Shown: positions 1 to 5,876 of the stretch, in pieces
Position numbering within the stretch: position 1 is the stretch's first letter
Layout of the letters: every line of letters starts with the position of its first letter
From: Thermomicrobiales bacterium
Lineage (GTDB): Bacteria > Chloroflexota > Chloroflexia > Thermomicrobiales > UBA6265
Assembly: GCA_025928535.1 (NCBI GenBank)
Contig: JAICJJ010000127.1
Span: forward strand, 1 to 7,440
Direction: 5' to 3'
DNA length: 7,440 nt
Made by a program: the position numbers and the translations under genes
The notes under the pieces: model-generated
What the model saw: the letters and a program-made list of their open reading frames with translations, nothing else
Database searches by the model: none
Told to the model about the DNA's origin: nothing

Positions 1-107
1 GGTGATCGAGGTCGGATAGCCACTCCTCCGCTCACTGCCGTCGGCGGCTGAAGAACGTTGAACCACCTCCACCCACTACCCCAGCGTCTGGTCCACGCAC
101 GCCCTGA

Positions 108-159
108 AACGACGCCCCTCGCTGCCATCGACGCAGATCATCTGCGGCCGGGCGTCGTT
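108..159. repeat. Nested inverted repeat just downstream of the carboxypeptidase stop
   Basis: A perfect 10-bp inverted repeat has arms AACGACGCCC (108-117) and GGGCGTCGTT (150-159). Inside it lies a second dyad, CGCAGAT-C-ATCTGCG (132-146). The outer arm begins only 4 nt past the carboxypeptidase stop codon on the minus strand. The transcript could therefore fold into a long stem with an internal hairpin, acting as a 3'-end stabiliser or a terminator. No T-run follows on the minus strand, so it is not a classical intrinsic terminator. A protein-binding dyad is another possibility. The rest of 1-163 shows no gene I can support. Confidence 0.45.
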
Positions 160-163
160 CTGC

Positions 164-1579
164 TCAGGTCCATCCAATGTCCGCCGCGGCGAGACAGAAT
201 TCCATCAGACCGGCTCCCACGTCGACCACGTTTTGCTGAAATTCAACCAGCGTTGGATAGAAGTGATAGGGAGGGCCGAACTCCATCGTGAAGCCATAGC
301 ACTTGTTCACCGCGGGGTTGACCTGGAACCGACTGAATGCATAGTCATCACTGGCGCCTGAGGTTGGGTAAAGATTCGCGGCCGGCAGTGGCCCGTACGA
401 GCGGCCGCCGACCGCGGCCATAGCCGCGGTCGCCCGGCGAGCGATACCGAAGACGCGGCTCCATTCGCTCTCATCGATCCACTCCCGATAGTCGTCCGCG
501 GGGACGATCCCTCGCAAGCCGTCATAGCCCGGATTGCGGAAATTCTGACTTGGGTCATTGGACTGATCGGCGTCGTCGCCCCAGGAAAAAAGAATGTCTC
601 CGAGCGCAGAATGGATATCCATGTACCACCGGATGCGCGGAAAGACATCGTAGACCCAGGCAACATTACGAGTTTCTGGCTCTGAAAATGGCGAGACTCC
701 GTGGAATTGGTCGGAAGAAGGATCGATCGAAGCAATACTGTCATTCGTCTGATACACATCGGACGAAAAGTGCTTGTGGAATTCCCAAAGAAAGTCATAA
801 TTTCGGTTGATGTCAACACCGATCGACCGGTCGTCGTCCGGCCGAGCGCTGGCCGGATTGCGATTTTTCCGCCACAGCGAATCCGTTTGCTGGTCCCAGC
901 GCACGCCGTCCGGATTGACGAGCGGGAAGAACACGATCCCGGTGCTCAGCGCTTTGAGCGCCTGCGCGTTCGAGTAACTGACGCTCCCGTATTGAATGCC
1001 AACCCCGTTCTTCCACGCATACAACAAGTCGGCGATGAAATAGATGAGATTGTCCGGCCCGCCGCGTTCCCGGGCATGCACGCCGGCCGTGAAATAAACG
1101 TGGTAGTCATCCGGATTGACGCCGCCGACGTGGCCGCCGCGTCCGCCGGAGCCGTCGGCAGTCGGATAGGGCGTGTCAAACGTCGGGATGCCGTACTCAT
1201 TGACGAGCCCGTCGATGGCGGAATTGATCTCATCCGGATTCATGATTCCGCCAAGATCCTGTCGCGGATGGGTTCCCAGTCCACGAGGGGGAATCCGTCC
1301 GTTTGCGAAGCGGTCGCCCTGCCCAACGGTTTGCGCGGCTCGCCGTTCATCCGCGAGACCGTCGCTCATAACCTCGATTTCGAGCGGGAGATTCTCCTGG
1401 CGCAGCGCGTCGAGTTCGGCGTGGGTGACATAGGCCACGCTTTCGAAGCGACCGCCGTCAAGTTGTCGCGCCATCGGCCGACAGCCGAAATCGATGCGGT
1501 GGGTTCGCGCCAACTCGAACAGGGACGCAAGGTCGTCGGCTCGGAGCGCGGCCGTAACCAGATCGGATGGGTCAGCCAT
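164..1579 (-). CDS. M14-family zinc carboxypeptidase, apparently cytoplasmic
   Basis: This 471-residue protein is a metallo-carboxypeptidase that should remove C-terminal residues from peptides using one zinc ion. The M14 signature is complete: the zinc pair H168/E171 in GVHARE, the substrate-binding arginine and asparagine region in RKNRN (237-241) and DINRN (256-260), the third zinc ligand H323 in DIHS, and the catalytic glutamate E433 in TMEFGP. SGASDDYAF (407-415) matches a loop common in the family. The first 110 or so residues are not catalytic: an alpha/beta stretch (about 1-75, with SVAYVTHAELDAL) and a Gly/Arg-rich linker. No signal peptide or membrane segment is seen, which is unusual because many M14 enzymes are secreted. 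The open frame extends upstream to 1690, but the ATG at 1579 is chosen because AGGAAGGAG lies 7 nt before it and the extension is low-complexity. G+C in its 3' half is much lower than in neighbouring genes. The substrate is unknown. Confidence 0.93.
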   Translation of the reverse strand: MADPSDLVTAALRADDLASLFELARTHRIDFGCRPMARQLDGGRFESVAYVTHAELDALRQENLPLEIEVMSDGLADERRAAQTVGQGDRFANGRIPPRGLGTHPRQDLGGIMNPDEINSAIDGLVNEYGIPTFDTPYPTADGSGGRGGHVGGVNPDDYHVYFTAGVHARERGGPDNLIYFIADLLYAWKNGVGIQYGSVSYSNAQALKALSTGIVFFPLVNPDGVRWDQQTDSLWRKNRNPASARPDDDRSIGVDINRNYDFLWEFHKHFSSDVYQTNDSIASIDPSSDQFHGVSPFSEPETRNVAWVYDVFPRIRWYMDIHSALGDILFSWGDDADQSNDPSQNFRNPGYDGLRGIVPADDYREWIDESEWSRVFGIARRATAAMAAVGGRSYGPLPAANLYPTSGASDDYAFSRFQVNPAVNKCYGFTMEFGPPYHFYPTLVEFQQNVVDVGAGLMEFCLAAADIGWT

Positions 1580-1586
1580 GGTCGGA

Positions 1587-1595
1587 CTCCTTCCT
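1587..1595 (-). promoter_or_regulatory. Ribosome binding site that fixes the carboxypeptidase start
   Basis: AGGAAGGAG on the minus strand sits 7 nt before the ATG at 1579. It is a near-ideal Shine-Dalgarno sequence. It rules in this start over the 37-residue longer open frame beginning at 1690. Confidence 0.8.
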
Positions 1596-1747
1596 GATCC
1601 TGATCGGGCGGCGCCGATGCCGGTCTCGCCGCAGGTTTCTGACAAAACGTGCGATCGGTCGTGAGGCAGCGTGAGAGACCCTACGTCCAATCAAGGTGGC
1701 GCCGAAGCCGATCCCGCCGCTTGATCCAGTCATCCGCGTCAATCTTA

Positions 1748-1759
1748 CGCCGCGCGGCG
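1748..1759. repeat. 12-bp perfect palindrome in the intergenic gap
   Basis: CGCCGCGCGGCG is a perfect palindrome in the 215-bp gap between the second DUF488 gene (stop at 1795) and the carboxypeptidase start (1579). On the minus strand it lies about 36 nt past the DUF488 stop and could form a short GC-rich hairpin with a 4-nt loop. No T-run follows it, and in DNA this GC-rich such a palindrome can arise by chance. The gap shows no gene and no convincing promoter for the carboxypeptidase. Confidence 0.25.
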
Positions 1760-1794
1760 ACAACGTTCGACGGTGCCAACCAGGCCAACTGGCG

Positions 1795-2238
1795 TCAAAG
1801 AAGATGCACGACGTCGAATTCCGGCCAGGCGCGGGCGATCCGCTCGGCGACGAGGCGGCGGTGGCAGCGCTCCGGCGTCGCCTCGCTGCAGAGGAGGCAG
1901 GACGGCGTCGCCGCCAGTTCGGCCCGGTCGAGCATGTCGGGCGCGCCGCGTTCGTCCATCAGCGCTTCGAATCGCGTCACGTAGCGATCCCAGCGATGAT
2001 CGGCGCGGTAGTCCTTGAGGATTTCCTCGGTCGGCGCGAGGAGCGGCAGATGGCGATAGTCGCAATCGATCAATTCGCGCAGGAACCAGGCGAGATCGCC
2101 TTGCTTGGCGAAGCCGGCGAGTTGGCCGCCGGGATTGAGCCGGATGTCGAGCAGCCGGCGCACGCCCGCTTCATGCAGCAACCCGAAAAAACGTTCGGCC
2201 GGTTTCTGCGTGAAGCCGATGGTGTAGATTGTCGCCAT
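1795..2238 (-). CDS. DUF488 family protein, short form (147 aa)
   Basis: This is a member of the uncharacterised DUF488 family. It opens with IYTIGFTQKPAERFFGLL (4-21), followed by DIRLNP (31-36), GQLAGFAKQGDLAWFL (38-53) and YRHLPLLAPTEEILKDY (61-77). It ends with the hallmark cysteine motif CSEATPERCHR (117-127), in which C117, E119, C125 and H126 are the conserved positions. The biochemical activity is unknown; the paired Cys/His residues suggest metal binding or a reactive thiol, which is inference. It is the second gene of an operon with a longer paralogue, starting 7 nt after that gene's stop. The ATG at 2238 is preferred over the in-frame extension to 2343 because the latter would lie inside the upstream gene and lacks family similarity. 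No signal peptide or membrane segment is present. Confidence 0.88.
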   Translation of the reverse strand: MATIYTIGFTQKPAERFFGLLHEAGVRRLLDIRLNPGGQLAGFAKQGDLAWFLRELIDCDYRHLPLLAPTEEILKDYRADHRWDRYVTRFEALMDERGAPDMLDRAELAATPSCLLCSEATPERCHRRLVAERIARAWPEFDVVHLL

Positions 2239-2248
2239 CTCCGCCTCA
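2239..2248 (-). promoter_or_regulatory. Stop codon overlapping a ribosome binding site (translational coupling)
   Basis: On the minus strand the TGA of the upstream DUF488 gene (2248-2246) is part of TGAGG. Its GAGG lies 5 nt before the ATG at 2238. Termination on the first gene thus places the ribosome on the start site of the second, a typical arrangement for coupled, stoichiometric partners. Confidence 0.6.
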
Positions 2249-2785
2249 AAACAGGGTCGATTGCAGCGCGGCCTCGCGAAACGACGCCGGTTCGAGCGAT
2301 CCGTCTTTGCGGATGTGCCAGACCGCGATGCCCCGATCGACAAGCGCCTTCGCGATCAGATGATGGCGGTGGCATTTTGTGGGGTCTTCTTCACTGCACA
2401 TGATCGCCGTCGGCCTGTTGGCCGCGATCTCGAGCAGGCGATCGAGTCCCGTCCCAAACCAGGGCCGGCGTGAGACCTCGGGATAATTGACCAGATGGAG
2501 ATAGTCGGCCTTGCCGTCCGGAACCTGCCCATTGAAATAGCAGGTCGGGTCGGTCGGCCGTCCACCGAGATCGTCGCCGGCGAAGCGATAGTCGATGCCA
2601 CGCTCACGCAGGCCCGCATCGAGACTTGGTCGGTTGAAGTGTGGCGCGAATCGGCTGTACGGCGCACTGCGGACGTCGACGACGGTCGAGATCGGCGCGT
2701 CCTGATCGGTCAGCAAGGCGACGAACGCATCGAACGACAGGTTACTGTGGCCGATGGTGTAAATGCAGAGATCCGGTTCGGTCAT
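2246..2785 (-). CDS. DUF488 family protein, long form (179 aa)
   Basis: This is a second, distinct DUF488 protein and the first gene of the two-gene operon. Visible family landmarks are IYTIGHSNLSFDAFVALL (8-25), VVDVRSAPYSRFAPHFNR (35-52), YRFAGDDLGGRP (66-77) and the motif CSEEDPTKCHRHHLIA (130-145) with C130, E132, C138 and H139. It is longer than its partner because it has the DDLGGRP block and an inserted loop before the cysteine motif (about 80-108). Outside the N-terminal TIG and C-terminal CSE..P..CHR signatures the two share little, so they are old paralogues rather than a recent duplication. The ATG at 2785 is chosen; a GTG at 2797 would overlap its own GGAG sequence. The function is unknown. 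A cytosolic location is inferred from the lack of signal or membrane segments. Confidence 0.88.
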   Translation of the reverse strand: MTEPDLCIYTIGHSNLSFDAFVALLTDQDAPISTVVDVRSAPYSRFAPHFNRPSLDAGLRERGIDYRFAGDDLGGRPTDPTCYFNGQVPDGKADYLHLVNYPEVSRRPWFGTGLDRLLEIAANRPTAIMCSEEDPTKCHRHHLIAKALVDRGIAVWHIRKDGSLEPASFREAALQSTLF

Positions 2786-2842
2786 CGCTCGATCCACTCC
2801 ATCGCGCCGGGGCGTGAGTCGGTCGTTGGCGACTCCGCATTC

Positions 2843-2848
2843 AATTTA
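2843..2848 (-). promoter_or_regulatory. Candidate extended -10 element for the DUF488 operon
   Basis: The minus strand reads TGCTAAATT here: a TAAATT hexamer preceded by TGN, as in extended -10 promoters. Transcription would begin near 2836, leaving a leader of about 50 nt before the ATG at 2785. No good -35 hexamer is present 16-18 bp upstream. It is one of very few AT-rich patches in this 196-bp divergent region. Confidence 0.3.
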
Positions 2849-2981
2849 GCACGAGCGTCGCCCGACTCGACCATCGTCCTTCGGCACACGACGTTCATGT
2901 CTTCCCCAAGGCGGCACCGGGGTGATGTATCCTGACGATCAGCCGGTTCAAGCAATTGACGCGTCGGAAGGGGGAACGACG

Positions 2982-3773
2982 ATGCGGCGCGAGGTCGTGA
3001 TCACCGATCTGACACGGATGAGCGGCGACCGCGTCTGTGTCGCCGGCTATTTCCAGAATCTCGCCTGCGTGCGTCCGGAGTTCCATGTCGATGGTCCGAC
3101 CGAAGATTGGTGTCGGAAAGGAACCACGGTCGTCATCCGCCCGTTCGCGCGCGTCGAACTCGACCTCCTCGACCGGCCACGCACGCTCGTCCCGCCCCAC
3201 ACCGAAGATTGGATTGTTGATCCGCTTCATCGGGCCGGCAACGACATGCTCGCCGCGCATGAACGGTTCGATCTCCTCTCGGCGATCCTCGATCCGTCCG
3301 TCGCCGCCATCTTCGGCGCGCCGGTCAACGACGACAACGGGCGCTGGGTCGCCTACGGCACAGGAGAGCGCTCGCTCGGCACGATCCAGCCGCATACGAT
3401 TTGGGAGGCAACCCTTCAGCCCAAGGACTCGGCCGCCGCGTGGGACTATCGCCTCACGTTTATCGACGCGAACAACGACCGCTATCGCCTCGCCGTCGTC
3501 GATCTGGCATTCCGCCGCGCTTTCGACGCCTTGCGGCGCCAGTCGTCCGGCGACCATCGCGCCGCATCGACCCGGATGCTAGCGATGCTGCGCGCGAGCG
3601 ACGTCTTTCTCCGCATCGGTCTGGCCCGCCGATGGCCGAAATTTCCCGACCGTTGTTATCTGCAGATCACCGGCGTCCACACCTTTCCGGACTACCTCGG
3701 CGGGCGCTGCTTCGCCGATTTCGATCAGCCCAATCCCGCGCCGCCGGCGCCGCCGAAAATACGCTGGCGCTGA
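2982..3773 (+). CDS. Protein resembling the dual OB-fold (DuOB) family (263 aa)
   Basis: The N-terminal half carries VVITDLTRMSGDRVCVAGY (5-23), CVRPEF (29-34), VIRPFARVELDLL (51-63) and PPHTEDW (71-77), the pattern I associate with dual OB-fold domain proteins. The C-terminal half contains FLRIGLARRW (209-218) and CYLQITGVHTFPDYLGGRCF (225-244), then a short Pro-rich basic tail. OB folds usually bind single-stranded nucleic acid or oligosaccharide; here binding is inferred, not shown. No catalytic motif, signal peptide or membrane helix is seen. The ATG at 2982 follows AAGGGGGA by 6 nt; the open frame reaches back to 2922, but those 20 residues look unrelated. It is transcribed divergently from the DUF488 pair across a 196-bp shared control region, which suggests a joint function. 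The family assignment is from memory of the motif pattern and is moderately sure. Confidence 0.75.
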   Translation: MRREVVITDLTRMSGDRVCVAGYFQNLACVRPEFHVDGPTEDWCRKGTTVVIRPFARVELDLLDRPRTLVPPHTEDWIVDPLHRAGNDMLAAHERFDLLSAILDPSVAAIFGAPVNDDNGRWVAYGTGERSLGTIQPHTIWEATLQPKDSAAAWDYRLTFIDANNDRYRLAVVDLAFRRAFDALRRQSSGDHRAASTRMLAMLRASDVFLRIGLARRWPKFPDRCYLQITGVHTFPDYLGGRCFADFDQPNPAPPAPPKIRWR

Positions 3774-3786
3774 ACGGGCCGCGCGA

Positions 3787-5679
3787 TCACCCGATCTCCC
3801 GCACCGACACCTCGCCGAACGATGCTTCGGCGAAATTGGCGACGCCGCTCTGGTCGTAGTCCACGCCGAGGCCGACCCGGAAATCGCGGCCGAAGGTCGT
3901 CGGCAAGGCCCCGGCGGGATAGGCGATCTCCTGCCCATCGAGGAAAAAGTGGGCCGCGCCGTTGACCACCCGAATCTCGATCGTGCCGGGCAATCCGCTT
4001 CCCGGCGGCGCGCGCAGCGTCGCCAGCGTCTGCACCGGCGCCTTGCCGGTCGCGCTGGCGATTTCCCACGGCCGCCCGTCGATGCCGCCGAGCAGGTGCA
4101 ATTGCTCGCCGCTCGGCGCGTCAAGAATCAGATCGACCCAGCCCGAACCGGCCGCGGACGCGATCTGGGCCGTGACGGCGTAATCGCCGTTCGGCTGGAG
4201 CGTGTCGGGCGCGATCCAGAGCCAGCGAACGGCGCTCGGATCGGTCGAGCGCAACGTCAGCGCCCCGCCCCCGATCGTGCCGCTCAATCCGGGCCGCACG
4301 CCATCGAGCGGCTGGGCGGCCCCGCCGAACGATTCGTCCAGCAACGTGCCGGCCGGGAGCGGCGCGGTGTTGGCGTCGGGCGGCCGGCGGTCCCGCCGTG
4401 GCGCCGCCGGCAGTTGCCCGGTTCCAGCCGAGGGACCGGCGAAGCGGCTGTTGTCGATGCCCGATTGCAACATCGCCCGCGCCAGCATCGAAAAGACGAC
4501 GATCGCCAGAAAGACCCGAAACGCGTTGCCGCCGCGTTGCGGCTGAACTGGCGGCCGCCACGTCGGGATCGACGGCGCCGATGACGTCGGCCGGCCGAAC
4601 GGTTCGGACCACGGCCGTTCGCGCCGGACGACCGGCGGCGTCTCGACCTTGACCACCGCCGAGCGCAAGGCGCAATAGGGGCACGTTTCGAGCCGGCCGT
4701 CATAATGATGCCCCCGGCCGCACGCGCGCAGCGTCCGTTCGGCTTCGGCGATGGCGCGGTTCCATTCTTCGGCGGTCGGCCGCGCCGAGGGATCGCGGTG
4801 GCCGTCGACGAAGCAGCGCCGGAAGAGGACCGCCAGCGCCGGACGCAACGTTTCGATGCCGGGCGTGCCGGGCGGCGGCGCGACGAGTTGATGGCCGGAG
4901 CCGTAGGGAAACGCGCCCTGCCGGATCGACGTTTCGAGCGGCGGCGGCTCGCCCGAACCGGTCCAGAGCGCCCGAAACGGATGGTTGCCTTCCATCAGCA
5001 GTTGATAGAGCAACACACCGAGGGCGAAGCGATCCTGTTCCGGGGTGCGCCGCGTATCGGCCAGCCCTTTGCCCTGCAGTTCCGGCGCGGTGTATTCCGG
5101 CTTGCCGACCGGGCAGGGCCAGATCACTTCCCGGCCGTCGATCCGCGCCCGAATCTGGAACGAATCGGCGTCGATCACCGTCACCAGCGTCCGCGGGGTG
5201 ACGAGGATGTTGCTTTCATTCAGATCGCCGACCACATGGCCGGCGCGGTGGATCGCCGCAACCGCCGAGGCGAGGTTGCGCGCCGTCCGATGCAGATGGC
5301 GCCGGTCGAAGCCGGGAAACGCCGCTTGCCGCCGCTTCGGGTTGAAAACCTCGATCGCCGGCTTGGCGCCGGCGATACGCGCCATCAAAAAGCCGCGCAC
5401 CGCCCCCCGGCCGTCGACGACGACGTCAAACGGCCAGGCGACCGACACATGGCCGTCGGCGCCGCTCGCCTCAGCCAGCGGATGGGCGGTCATCCAGCGC
5501 AATTTGGCGTCGGCCCCGGGCGGCGGCGAACCGGAGTAGACCTTGGCGGCCAGGCCGGGCCGGCCGACTACGGCGGAAACGCGCGCTTCGCCCCCCTGGC
5601 CGATCGATTCGCCAAGTTCGAGCGGGCGCTGATCGCCGTCCCGCAGGTCGATTGTGGCGACGGTTGGCGAACGGCCCAC
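3787..5679 (-). CDS. YegI-like transmembrane protein kinase with zinc ribbon and extracytoplasmic beta-rich domain
   Basis: This 630-residue protein is a eukaryotic-like Ser/Thr kinase of the atypical YegI type. Domains in order: the kinase domain (about 20-310), with glycine loop GQGGEA (27-32), ATP-binding K46, catalytic loop GDLNESN (151-157) with D152 and N157, DAD (170-172) in place of DFG, APE (198-200) and R300. Next comes a treble-clef-like zinc ribbon, C320-H324-C333-C336. A Pro-rich linker (348-384) precedes one hydrophobic membrane segment (about 387-404). The outer part (about 445-630) is a beta-rich domain resembling concanavalin/LamG-type jelly rolls. Topology is inferred as kinase inside, beta domain outside. 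The GTG start at 5679 follows GAGG by 5 nt. The gene ends 13 bp from the convergent DuOB gene. No phosphatase or TerY-like partner is in the window. Ligand and substrates are unknown. Confidence 0.88.
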   Translation of the reverse strand: MGRSPTVATIDLRDGDQRPLELGESIGQGGEARVSAVVGRPGLAAKVYSGSPPPGADAKLRWMTAHPLAEASGADGHVSVAWPFDVVVDGRGAVRGFLMARIAGAKPAIEVFNPKRRQAAFPGFDRRHLHRTARNLASAVAAIHRAGHVVGDLNESNILVTPRTLVTVIDADSFQIRARIDGREVIWPCPVGKPEYTAPELQGKGLADTRRTPEQDRFALGVLLYQLLMEGNHPFRALWTGSGEPPPLETSIRQGAFPYGSGHQLVAPPPGTPGIETLRPALAVLFRRCFVDGHRDPSARPTAEEWNRAIAEAERTLRACGRGHHYDGRLETCPYCALRSAVVKVETPPVVRRERPWSEPFGRPTSSAPSIPTWRPPVQPQRGGNAFRVFLAIVVFSMLARAMLQSGIDNSRFAGPSAGTGQLPAAPRRDRRPPDANTAPLPAGTLLDESFGGAAQPLDGVRPGLSGTIGGGALTLRSTDPSAVRWLWIAPDTLQPNGDYAVTAQIASAAGSGWVDLILDAPSGEQLHLLGGIDGRPWEIASATGKAPVQTLATLRAPPGSGLPGTIEIRVVNGAAHFFLDGQEIAYPAGALPTTFGRDFRVGLGVDYDQSGVANFAEASFGEVSVREIG

Positions 5680-5684
5680 CTGGT

Positions 5685-5688
5685 CCTC
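5685..5688 (-). promoter_or_regulatory. Ribosome binding site supporting the kinase GTG start
   Basis: GAGG on the minus strand ends 5 nt before the GTG at 5679. A nearby ATG upstream is out of frame, so the GTG is the best-supported start. Confidence 0.6.
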
Positions 5689-5756
5689 GTCATCCCGGGC
5701 AAATCACAGGCTTCGCGTCGAGGCCCGGGCCGGCGGCGAACGCGATCTTATGGTCG

Positions 5757-5762
5757 ATGATA
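5757..5762 (-). promoter_or_regulatory. Candidate -10 element for the kinase gene
   Basis: TATCAT on the minus strand, within CGTATCATC, lies about 80 nt before the GTG at 5679. A second weaker hexamer, TAAGAT, is at 5750-5745. No recognisable -35 box accompanies either. The same 9-mer CGTATCATC occurs before the LAL regulator at 7093-7101 on the plus strand. Confidence 0.22.
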
Positions 5763-5814
5763 CGGCTCGGGCCATCCCCTGGGCCAGCGGGCGAGCGGCG
5801 AGAGAACGACCGTC

Positions 5815-5820
5815 TACAAT
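5815..5820 (+). promoter_or_regulatory. Candidate -10 element for the dehydrogenase
   Basis: TACAAT differs from the consensus -10 by one base and lies about 56 nt before the GTG start at 5877. No good -35 hexamer is seen at 16-18 bp. The position in the 197-bp divergent region between kinase and dehydrogenase is appropriate. Confidence 0.28.
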
Positions 5821-5867
5821 GCGCCGGGTCCACAGGGGACCGTCGCATCTTCGATGGGGAAAGAATC

Positions 5868-5871
5868 GAGG
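5868..5871 (+). promoter_or_regulatory. Ribosome binding site that fixes the dehydrogenase GTG start
   Basis: GAGG lies 5 nt before the GTG at 5877. The open frame extends back to 5652, overlapping the kinase start, but those 75 codons show no dehydrogenase similarity. Family alignment and this site both favour the GTG. Confidence 0.6.
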
Positions 5872-5876
5872 TCGCC

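Noticed and set aside
58..291. Short plus-strand open frame of 77 codons at the left end
   Set aside because: It overlaps the 3' end of the carboxypeptidase gene, begins without a Shine-Dalgarno, and its Pro/Arg-rich translation is typical of a shadow frame.
701..1597. Long plus-strand open frame (298 codons) opposite the carboxypeptidase
   Set aside because: It is antisense to a gene with complete M14 motifs and its translation resembles no family. Long antisense frames are expected in GC-rich genes.
2864..2873. 10-mer GACTCGACCA shared with 7051-7060, both in intergenic DNA
   Set aside because: Dozens of shared 10-mers are expected by chance in a 7.4-kb GC-rich window, so this is not evidence of a regulon.
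2895..3557. Minus-strand open frame of 220 codons opposite the DuOB-like gene
   Set aside because: There is no family pattern, and the plus strand carries conserved motifs and a good ribosome binding site.
5722..5731. 10-bp palindrome GGCCCGGGCC between kinase and dehydrogenase
   Set aside because: It is composed wholly of G and C in a very GC-rich region. Chance occurrence is likely and nothing else supports an operator.
4705..5760. Long plus-strand open frame (351 codons) opposite the kinase
   Set aside because: The Arg/Pro/Gly-rich translation has no recognisable motif, while the opposite strand encodes a full kinase domain.
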